From contig JANQKS010000078.1 of NCBI GenBank assembly GCA_028281005.1, forward strand, positions 1 through 64,000: 64,000 nucleotides of DNA, read 5' to 3'. Origin of the DNA: Pseudomonadales bacterium (lineage in GTDB: Bacteria; Pseudomonadota; Gammaproteobacteria; Pseudomonadales; Azotimanducaceae). Within the stretch, counting starts at the first letter, position 1. The number at the start of each line of letters is the position of its first letter. The translations under genes and the position numbers were made by a program. The notes beneath the pieces were generated by a model. The model was not told the DNA's origin and made no database searches. It was given only the letters and a program-made list of their open reading frames with translations. Shown one piece after another: positions 9,277 through 17,030 of the stretch.

Positions 9277-9668
9277 GCGCCACCAAGTTGTATTGGCGGT
9301 CGATGGGTTTCTGGAAGTGGATATGTTTGTTTCCGGTGGTCATGGCATTGCTGCTGTTCGCGGCGGCCGGACCGATGGTGGCACGCACCGAGAAAAACCA
9401 AGGTGAGCAGCAGCTTGGTGAACAGACCTTCACACTGTACACCACCGGTGCTGTCGAGCCCGGCGCACAGCTACAGCTGCGTTTGGAACCCGTCGTAACG
9501 GACGCGTCGTTTTTCTTAAAAGGTGCGCAAGACGCACCTCAAATGTCCGCTAACGGCATTGCGTTGTTTGAGGTGACCGAATCTTGTGAGGCTCTGGTCG
9601 CAGTGGTCGAATTTCAAGGCGCCAGCGCGGAGTGGCTGCTCGGCCGTAGCATCAGCGCTGACTGTTGA
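9273..9668 (+). CDS. Hypothetical membrane-anchored protein, last gene of PepSY operon
   Basis: ATG at 9273 overlaps preceding stop by 4 nt; one N-terminal TM segment. Confidence 0.6.
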   Translation: MSATKLYWRSMGFWKWICLFPVVMALLLFAAAGPMVARTEKNQGEQQLGEQTFTLYTTGAVEPGAQLQLRLEPVVTDASFFLKGAQDAPQMSANGIALFEVTESCEALVAVVEFQGASAEWLLGRSISADC

Positions 9669-9786
9669 CCAGAAATCGCGTGCAGCGTCGTGCAATTGGC
9701 TGAAGTCGCGTTCAACCTCTTGTGCATAAAGATGGTTATTCCCAAATGCCCGATCACGCCCGAAGAGCACATCTCAGCCCGGCTGC

Positions 9787-10506
9787 TCAACTGTCCTCCC
9801 GAGACCGCTGGTTGCTGTATAGATTTACGTTCCAAGTGATCAGTGTCGCCGCCAGAAACAATAGTGTGAACAGTGTTGTACCCCACGCCGGGCGTATAAA
9901 TCCTCCAAACGGCGCAGGTAACATTTCAATCAACGGTTGGGTCAGCGGTACGATCAAAGGCGTCAGGACAACCATCCAGCGGGGGAATAGCGTGCGCCCA
10001 GACATAATGGCAACCAGCAGCCACACACTGCCAACGACGCTCAACACGCCAATCACCATGATGAGAGAGTCGTGATAAGCGTGCATGCGCTCAGCCAATG
10101 TCGTGACCGTTTCGGACAACGCTGCAGGCGCGTCACGTTGGGCATGAAAGCCAGCGGCATACAACGCATAAGACCCGTGATAGCCGGGGAAGAGGCTGAA
10201 GAGCCAGCCGAGAAAGAACACCGGAGGTATAGAAAGCCAGCGACCGGCTGGGGCGAGCGCCACGTATAGTGGCAGGAAGCCCAGCAACCAGAACGGCAGC
10301 GCCACGTTGCCCATGATGCTGCCGAGCGCGATGAGATCATATGGGACAAACGCCAAGTGCTCGTATGTGTTGACGGCACTTCGGGCGATCACTCCACCTT
10401 GCAGGTAGTAGTCGCTGACCGCATTGACCAAACCTCCAGCGACCGCCAAAACACCCGCCGCCTGCACCACCGGGGGACTGACCCGAAAACCACCACATTC
10501 ATTCAT
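9787..10506 (-). CDS. Multi-pass membrane protein of unknown function
   Basis: Hydrophobic ORF; likely start MNECGGFRVS at 10506. Confidence 0.7.
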   Translation of the reverse strand: MNECGGFRVSPPVVQAAGVLAVAGGLVNAVSDYYLQGGVIARSAVNTYEHLAFVPYDLIALGSIMGNVALPFWLLGFLPLYVALAPAGRWLSIPPVFFLGWLFSLFPGYHGSYALYAAGFHAQRDAPAALSETVTTLAERMHAYHDSLIMVIGVLSVVGSVWLLVAIMSGRTLFPRWMVVLTPLIVPLTQPLIEMLPAPFGGFIRPAWGTTLFTLLFLAATLITWNVNLYSNQRSREDS

Positions 10507-10769
10507 TCTTCTACCCTCTAAAAAGCAGCCGGCAGGCGGTCGACTGGCTGCTGCTTGATTGGTGGTTGCTGCGCCGGTTGCAACCGCGCTGGTTAATCCC
10601 AAAGGATACAAACCCTTCCGCCTGGCGGGCCGCCTCACAATAAAAGCGTGATTTTCGCGGTTTTGTCATCGGCAGCCTGTTGGCTATAGAATGGGCAGGT
10701 CTGGTTGCACTCATTCTATTCTGAATAGCGCCAACAAATGACAAAGGGCGCCGCAGCGCCCGCGGCAAT

Positions 10770-11785
10770 CTGACCGTGTGCGCGTGCATCGTCGAGGATC
10801 TCCTTGACCTTTTCGTATTGCATTTTGTTCTGTAGCGGACCCAGTGCGGTACCTTGTTGCAGACCATCGCCAACGACCGTGTTGTTGGCAATCTCGGACA
10901 GCTCATCGACTACCTCGTCGTAGATCGACTCGTGCACATACAAGCGCTTGAGAGCAGCACACATCTGACCGGAATTCCAGAAGGCGCCCTGAAACAGCTG
11001 CGGCGCAACCTCCTTGGGGTCAACGTCAGCCATTACAATGCCGGCATCGTTACCACCAAGCTCCAGGGTGATACGCTTCAGCAGGCTAGCCGCACTTTCC
11101 ATTACTTTCTTGCCGGTGGCGGTGGAGCCAGTGAACGACACCTTGCGTACATCCGGATGTTGCGTCAGCGCGCCGCCCAGGTCATTGGCGTCCGCGACAA
11201 TGTTGACCACCCCTGCAGGCACAATGTCCTTGATGATCTCACCCAGCCTCAGCGTCGACAGTGGTGTGGTCGGCGCAGGTTTGACGACAATGGTATTGCC
11301 CGCAATCGGCGCGGCGGGCAACTTAAACCCCAGCAAAAGCAGCGGAAAGTTCCAAGGTAGAATCGCACCCCACAACACCCAATGGTGTTCGATGCGCCTC
11401 CACGCGACGCGCTTCGCTGTCGTCACGCACTTCTACGTCGAGGTTTAGAGAAGTGAAATAGCGAAAGAAGGCAGCGGTGCCATGCACTTCCATGGTGGCA
11501 TCCGCGAGGGGTTTACCCTGTTCCTGAACCAGAATCTGAGCAAGCTTTTCAGCCTGTCCCTCAATGGCATCCGCCATGGCCGGCCAACACCACCTGCTTG
11601 CGTTGGTCGATGGACTGCGCACTCCAGTTGGGGAAGGCCGCTTTGGCTGCGGCGACAGCCTCGTTGAGTTGTTTCTCCGAGCCCCGCGAGCAGGTCGCAT
11701 ATACCTCTTCGGTAGCGGGGTTGAGTACATCAAGCGTGGCGTCGCCTTCGACCAATTGTCCGTTGATGAGTAGGGGGGAAGTCAT
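10770..11785 (-). pseudogene. Aldehyde dehydrogenase, two frameshifts and C-terminal truncation
   Basis: Three frames give consecutive ALDH segments: MTSPLLINGQLVEGDATLDVLNPATEEV / EGQAEKLAQILVQEQGKPLADATMEVHGTAAFFRYF / AILPWNFPLLLLGFKLPAAPIAGNTIVVKPAPTTPLSTL...VSFTGSTATGKKVM...LELGGNDAGIV...FWNSGQMCAALKR. Confidence 0.9.
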
Positions 11786-11813
11786 GGTAAATCTCTCGTT
11801 GGTGGCGTTCTAT

Positions 11814-11845
11814 GAACGCACATTGTATAGAACGCATATTGTATA
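11814..11845. repeat. Tandem 16-bp repeat (one mismatch)
   Basis: gaacgcacattgtata / gaacgcatattgtata. Confidence 0.8.
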
Positions 11846-11847
11846 CG

Positions 11848-11860
11848 AATGAGTCTCATT
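11848..11860. promoter_or_regulatory. Palindrome AATGAGTCTCATT, Fur-like
   Basis: Perfect 13-bp palindrome resembling a Fur core. Confidence 0.4.
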
Positions 11861-11865
11861 TAGGT

Positions 11866-12462
11866 TTATGGTTTAATCAACTCGACGGTGATGAACAGCG
11901 TCACTTCATCGCCTACCACCGGCGCGTATTTGCCAAGCCCCCAGGCCGAACGTGAAAGCGTACCACTGGCCGACAGACCAATGGTTGGGATGTTTCGCAT
12001 GGGGTGATTGCCTACCTTGTTGATTGTGGCGTTCAGCGTGACCGGCTTAGTCACACCTTTGATCGTGAGGTTTCCGGTCACATCAAAGGTGTTGTCACCT
12101 GTCGCCACCATCTCAGTTGAGGCAAATGTGATTTCCGGATGATTTGCCGTATCAAAATACTCTGTACCGTTGAGATGCTTGTCAAATTCATCAACTCGAC
12201 TGTCGATGCTGGACGCATCAATGGTCACGTTCACCGAACTCTCGGCGGGATTGTCGATATTCGCGGTGAGTTCGACGTCAAAGCTATTGAAGCCTACGTG
12301 TGGCGTCGAAAATCCGAGGTGATCGTATGAAAACGTGATGTAGCCGTGCGTGTTTTCCAATTCATAGGTACCACTAGGCACATCAAATCCAACGGCGGAA
12401 TTTGCCGCACCCATGAGGCAGAGCCCCAGCATTGCTGCGCTAAGAAATTGACGTATTTGCAT
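11866..12462 (-). CDS. YceI family periplasmic protein
   Basis: Signal peptide, then YELENTHGYITFSYDHLGFSTPHVGFNSFD...VTIDASSIDSRVDEFDKHLNGTEYFDTANHPEITFAST. Confidence 0.9.
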   Translation of the reverse strand: MQIRQFLSAAMLGLCLMGAANSAVGFDVPSGTYELENTHGYITFSYDHLGFSTPHVGFNSFDVELTANIDNPAESSVNVTIDASSIDSRVDEFDKHLNGTEYFDTANHPEITFASTEMVATGDNTFDVTGNLTIKGVTKPVTLNATINKVGNHPMRNIPTIGLSASGTLSRSAWGLGKYAPVVGDEVTLFITVELIKP

Positions 12463-12519
12463 ATTGTCTCCTTGGTTTAGTCCGAACAGTTAATTTGCTG
12501 GTGTGTCACCCTGTGACTT

Positions 12520-13764
12520 TTAGGGCTGTGCGCTAACCCGCACCTGCACCTCCACAAACTGACCAACCCAGGTGGTATCTCGCCAATCACCTGTACCTAC
12601 GTTGAATGCCAGTCGATCGATGGTGGCGACGCCGGTTAATACTTTAACGGATTCAGTCTGAGTGACAGAAAAGCTGAATTCTACCGGCAGCCGCAGGGTT
12701 TTTATCTGTAGCTGACCGGTAGTGGTGAATCCTTCCGCTTGGGTTTTGAAGTCGGTGCTGACAAAGGTTGCCGTGTCGAATTGCTCGACGTCAAAAAACT
12801 CTACCCCACGCAGCGTATTGTCCCGTTCATCGTCATTTGAACTAACCGCACGGGTTACGATGGTCACGTCCGCACTGCTGTTTGCCAACTGTTTATCATC
12901 AAACCGTATATCGGCCTGCCAATCCAGCCAACGGCCGCTAAACGGCGCGCCCGCCTGTTGGCAGGTAAACTGAATGTAACTGTCGGCATAGTCAATTTGC
13001 CAAGATGGAATGTCCGTAGGTTGTGGACTCACTCGATCAGGCGACGTCTGCACAACAGCAGAGTCCGCCTGAGCTCGGCTGCCAGCGCCAGGAGACGTCG
13101 CAGTTGGTATCAGCAGGTATGTACCAAACACCACAACGCTCAAACTCGCGGCCACCGCGGGCCATGACAGCATACGCCGGAGGATGTCATCCCGGTCCCA
13201 CAATGCATGCTTTAGCGCTGCGCCCACGTGCAATACAGCCAGCGCTATCAGGCCTTTCGCCAAGCTCTCGTGAATGAATTGCAACTGTTCCTTGAGCGTT
13301 TCATCCGGACCGACCAGATCCGGCAGTTCGAGTTGGTTAAACCAGCTTACTGAGTATGCAGAGGCTGAAGACATCAGCCAGCCGCTGAGCGGCAGCAGAA
13401 ACATACAAAAATAAAACCCCCAATGAGTGGCGCGGGCTGCAATAAGTTGCCATGCGGTAGTGTCTTCCGCCGCAGCCGGGGGCGGGTGCCGAAAGCGCCA
13501 AACCAGACGCAATCCCGCCAACAGCAGTAGCGTCATGCCTACTGATTTGTGGTTTGCCAACAGCGCAAGCTGAGGCAATAGCCGCCCCGCTTCTGCTGCG
13601 CGAGAAGCAAACTCTGCCAGCACAAATTGCACCACAATCCCAGCCGCAATCAGCCAATGCAGCCACCGCGCGGTTTGGGTGTAAGCCACGCTCAATTCAA
13701 CAAGGAGCCAGACGGACAGGTGTGAGCAGCAATTAGGCGGTGCCTTCCGCGGCAAGCGCTTCAC
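12520..13764 (-). CDS. Cytochrome b561 / YceI domain fusion
   Basis: N-term YTQTARWLHWLIAAGIVVQFVLAEF (b561); C-term WQIDYADSYIQFTCQQAGAPFSGRWLDW...FFDVEQFDTATFVSTDF (YceI). True start probably a non-ATG codon near 13690. Confidence 0.85.
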   Translation of the reverse strand: MKRLPRKAPPNCCSHLSVWLLVELSVAYTQTARWLHWLIAAGIVVQFVLAEFASRAAEAGRLLPQLALLANHKSVGMTLLLLAGLRLVWRFRHPPPAAAEDTTAWQLIAARATHWGFYFCMFLLPLSGWLMSSASAYSVSWFNQLELPDLVGPDETLKEQLQFIHESLAKGLIALAVLHVGAALKHALWDRDDILRRMLSWPAVAASLSVVVFGTYLLIPTATSPGAGSRAQADSAVVQTSPDRVSPQPTDIPSWQIDYADSYIQFTCQQAGAPFSGRWLDWQADIRFDDKQLANSSADVTIVTRAVSSNDDERDNTLRGVEFFDVEQFDTATFVSTDFKTQAEGFTTTGQLQIKTLRLPVEFSFSVTQTESVKVLTGVATIDRLAFNVGTGDWRDTTWVGQFVEVQVRVSAQP

Positions 13765-14038
13765 GTGCCGCTATGGCCATCGACACCAACGTGTGGTGGG
13801 CATCTTCCGCGCTGGCTAGCGGCGCCGGAAAGGCGATCTTGATGTCCTGCTCCCCGGGTAACTCTTCTGCTTCAAATCGTAGCACCATATGTTCAGGGAA
13901 TACGTCCACCAAACGCGCCGCACACGCGCGCGGCTGTTTTCCGAAATGCCGTACGTAGGCGAGGCATGCGTCCGCGTGGTCTTCGTTCATGTGATTGATG
14001 ATGCGCGCTTTCGCGGCACCCGGAATAGCGGCAGACAT
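13733..14038 (-). CDS. DUF2470 protein (heme-utilisation HugZ-type C-terminal domain)
   Basis: RIINHMNEDHADACLAYVRHFGK...LVDVFPEHMVLRFE; within heme operon. Confidence 0.75.
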   Translation of the reverse strand: MSAAIPGAAKARIINHMNEDHADACLAYVRHFGKQPRACAARLVDVFPEHMVLRFEAEELPGEQDIKIAFPAPLASAEDAHHTLVSMAIAAREALAAEGTA

Positions 14039-14053
14039 ATAAATCCAGCCTAA

Positions 14054-14356
14054 TCAGAGGACCGATTCGAACGTTTCGAGATCCGGATGTCCAAGATAGG
14101 TCCCTTTTGGCGCACTGGTCTGAGCATGTGCCTTGCTGAATGCCTCTGACTCGGTCCACGCAATGAAGGCTTCTCGGGAATCCCACACAGAATGTGACGC
14201 GTACAGCACGTGATCGTCGTGCTCAGGCCCCTTAAGCAGGTTAAAGGTCTTAAAACCCGGCACTGTATTCAGATAGGAATCCCGTTCGCGCCAGATCTTC
14301 TCAAAACCCTCTTCAAATCCCGGCGCAATTTTGAAACGGTTCATTGCGATAAACAT
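14054..14356 (-). CDS. Antibiotic biosynthesis monooxygenase-fold protein, HmoA/IsdG-like heme-degrading candidate
   Basis: MFIAMNRFKIAPGFEEGFEKIWRERDSYLNTVPGFKTFNLLKG...YASHSVWDSREAFIAWTESEAF. Confidence 0.8.
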   Translation of the reverse strand: MFIAMNRFKIAPGFEEGFEKIWRERDSYLNTVPGFKTFNLLKGPEHDDHVLYASHSVWDSREAFIAWTESEAFSKAHAQTSAPKGTYLGHPDLETFESVL

Positions 14357-14365
14357 AGTGTCTCC

Positions 14366-15160
14366 TTATGAATAGACCACGAGTCGATTAAGTTGTTGGT
14401 GACGCTCCACTCGCATGGGAGTGGCGTACGTCGCGGTTAATAGTTCGTCACGCAGCACCTCTTGCGGTGAACCCGCTCCGACCACTGTACCCGCTTTCAA
14501 CATCACCAGGCGATCAGCAAACCGGCTGGCCAGATTCAAGTCGTGCATAACAACAACCACGCCAATGTTACGCGCCGCGGCTTGGCGGGCAAGGTCCAAC
14601 ACCAAGAGTTCGTGCGCCACATCCAAACTTGACGTGGGTTCGTCCAGCAGCATATAGCGCGCCTGCTCAACTGGCGATAGCGGATCAATTTGCAACAGAG
14701 CTCGCGCAAACTGTACCCGCTGTTGTTCACCCCCAGATAGCGTATTAAAGCGACGGCCAAGCAAAGCTTCCAAGTCACAGACCTGCACTACCCAGGCAAA
14801 GCGCTCCTGCAATTCCACCCAACGGCCGATCCAGCCCATGGCGAGAATCTCATCCACGGTGAAATCAAATACAACCTGACTGTTTTGCGTCATCACGCAG
14901 CGCTGTCTGGCACGCTCGGCGAGACTCAGCTTAGCCAAGGCTTGCCCGTTAATCACCACGCTGCCGCTGACGGGATTCAACTCACCGCTTAGCAGCCGCA
15001 ACAACGTGGTTTTACCTGCGCCATTGGGGCCCACAATAGCCGTCAATTGGCCCGCATGGAACGTTGCGTCCACACCAGACACCACCTGCTTGCCGCGGTG
15101 CGCAAACTGCAGGGCTGTTGCCACCAAACTCATACCGGCCGCACGCGTGCAATCAGCCAC
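14366..15160 (-). CDS. hmuV: Hemin ABC transporter ATP-binding protein
   Basis: Walker A GPNGAGKTT, signature LSGGEQQR, Walker B MLLDEPTSSLD; heme operon. Confidence 0.93.
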   Translation of the reverse strand: MADCTRAAGMSLVATALQFAHRGKQVVSGVDATFHAGQLTAIVGPNGAGKTTLLRLLSGELNPVSGSVVINGQALAKLSLAERARQRCVMTQNSQVVFDFTVDEILAMGWIGRWVELQERFAWVVQVCDLEALLGRRFNTLSGGEQQRVQFARALLQIDPLSPVEQARYMLLDEPTSSLDVAHELLVLDLARQAAARNIGVVVVMHDLNLASRFADRLVMLKAGTVVGAGSPQEVLRDELLTATYATPMRVERHQQLNRLVVYS

Positions 15161-16164
15161 AAAAAGAAAGGCGCGCCCAGCGCGCTGGTCACCAAGCTGA
15201 CAGGAATTTCAGCGGGAGAGACCACTGTGCGGGACACCAAGTCCGCCGCAACCATCAAGGCGGCGCCCAACAGGACCGCATTAGGTAGCAGGTACTTGTG
15301 CACGGGACCCAGCAACAAGCGCACCAGATGCGGCACCACCAGGCCAACAAAGCCGATAATACCCGACAAGGCAACCCCTGCCCCAACACCCGCGGCCGTA
15401 CACAGAATTACAACCCGTTTTAGACGCGCAACGTCTACTCCTAGAAAAGCAGCATCAGCCTCGCCAAGTTGCAACAAGTCCAAACCCCGCGCTTGACGCA
15501 ACAGAAACACCCCCGCGACCGTGATGATGGCAAAGGCTGGTAATACCGTTTGCCAACCCGCGCGGCCAAAACTCCCCATCATCCAGAACACCAACGTTCG
15601 CAATTGCGCATCGTCGCTTAAATACTGAAACGCTCCGATACCAACCGTGGCCAAGGCGTTAATCGCAATACCCACCAACAACAGCGTGACAATGCTGAAA
15701 TGCCCAAACCAAGCCGCGAAGGCGTAGAGAAATACCGTCACCAACAACGCGCCCGCCACTGCCGCTAACGGCAATGCATAGGGACGCACCGATTCCGGCA
15801 AAGACAGCGCATCGCCAATCACAATCATCGAAATTGCGCCTAAGGCGGCTCCGGCAGACACACCGATGAGACCAGGATCGGCGAGGGGATTGCGAAACAA
15901 ACCCTGCAGCGCCGCGCCCGCAACACCCAAAATGCCGCCGACAAAGGCGGCTAACAGCACTCGCGGTGCGCGTATTTCAGTGAATACGGTGCGTTCCAAA
16001 GTGCTGGCCTCACCAGACAACAGCGCCGGCAAAGGCACATGTATTGCCCCAAGGGAGAAGCCGACTAACAAAGTGCCGACAAACACCAGTGCCAGAATCC
16101 ACGTGCGGTTTGTCCGCACGCCCAACTCTACTCCCGCACCGGCCTGCAGAGTTTCGGTGTTCAT
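15130..16164 (-). CDS. hmuU: Hemin ABC transporter permease (FecCD/BtuC family)
   Basis: RAPRVLLAAFVGGILGVAGAALQGLFRNPLADPGLIGVSAGAALGA; GIIGFVGLVVPHLVRLLLGPVH. Confidence 0.95.
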   Translation of the reverse strand: MNTETLQAGAGVELGVRTNRTWILALVFVGTLLVGFSLGAIHVPLPALLSGEASTLERTVFTEIRAPRVLLAAFVGGILGVAGAALQGLFRNPLADPGLIGVSAGAALGAISMIVIGDALSLPESVRPYALPLAAVAGALLVTVFLYAFAAWFGHFSIVTLLLVGIAINALATVGIGAFQYLSDDAQLRTLVFWMMGSFGRAGWQTVLPAFAIITVAGVFLLRQARGLDLLQLGEADAAFLGVDVARLKRVVILCTAAGVGAGVALSGIIGFVGLVVPHLVRLLLGPVHKYLLPNAVLLGAALMVAADLVSRTVVSPAEIPVSLVTSALGAPFFLWLIARVRPV

Positions 16165-17030
16165 CCTTCCGCGGAGGGGAGTGTCCCGAGCTGCATGGCC
16201 AGATCCACGGCAGTCGCCAGCGTGCGGGGACCAAAACCGAGGAGCGACATACCGTCAAATACGATTAGAGCTTGTGAGCGACCGGCGTCCGTCAGGCGGA
16301 TACCCGGATGGCTAAGAACCTTATCTATACCGCCTGCTCCGTCTACCGCTCTTTGGGTCAGCACAAGGTACTCGGGATTTGATCGCGCCATGGCTTCCAG
16401 CGAAATTGGCTTCCAGCCCTCAAATCCGCCAAAAACGTTCTGCGCCCCAACCATGTCCAACATGTTCTGCGCCGACGTGTCGGCGCCGCCCCCAACCGGA
16501 CCCGCTTCACCCAGCGTGAGCAACACAGCCACCCGCGGGGCACGGTCTGTTTGCACCTGATTAAGTGCGTCCGCCTGCCCGGCCAAACGTGCCGCCAGCG
16601 CATCGGCAGCCGCTGTGGGCGCACCCATGACAGTTGCAACACAGTCAACTTTCGCGCGGATGTCTGCCGCAGTAAGGGATTGAGCCACGCGCACAACCTG
16701 TAGGCCGGCATTAGCAACCTGTGTCACCACTTCATCTGGACCCATGTCGTGCTCACCCATTAGCAGTGTGGGATCCAGTGACAGCAGCCCTTCTGCCGAC
16801 AGCGTGCGCACGTAGCCGATGGACGGCAGTTCGGTTGCAGCCGGTGGGTAGTTGGAGGTTCTATCAACCCCGACGACGCGATGTTCAATGCCGAGCTCGT
16901 ACGCAATTTCAGTCAACGACCCACCGGCAATGACAACGCGACTGGCGTCTTCAGCTGCATCGTCACACGCCCACGCCGGCAGGCCCAAGCCGAGCAACAC
17001 CAGCACGCTAAAACGCAATTTATGCATCAA
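16161..17030 (-). CDS. hmuT: Hemin ABC transporter substrate-binding protein
   Basis: Signal peptide; RVVIAGGSLTEIAYELGIEHRVVGVDRTSNYPPAATELPSIGYVRTLSAEGLLSLDPTLLM. Confidence 0.93.
   Translation of the reverse strand: MMHKLRFSVLVLLGLGLPAWACDDAAEDASRVVIAGGSLTEIAYELGIEHRVVGVDRTSNYPPAATELPSIGYVRTLSAEGLLSLDPTLLMGEHDMGPDEVVTQVANAGLQVVRVAQSLTAADIRAKVDCVATVMGAPTAAADALAARLAGQADALNQVQTDRAPRVAVLLTLGEAGPVGGGADTSAQNMLDMVGAQNVFGGFEGWKPISLEAMARSNPEYLVLTQRAVDGAGGIDKVLSHPGIRLTDAGRSQALIVFDGMSLLGFGPRTLATAVDLAMQLGTLPSAEG

Noticed and set aside
10744-10762. GC-rich hairpin gggcgc-cgca-gcgccc at the ALDH 3' break as a terminator
   Set aside because: Lacks a convincing T-tract on either strand and lies at the end of the ALDH-derived sequence.
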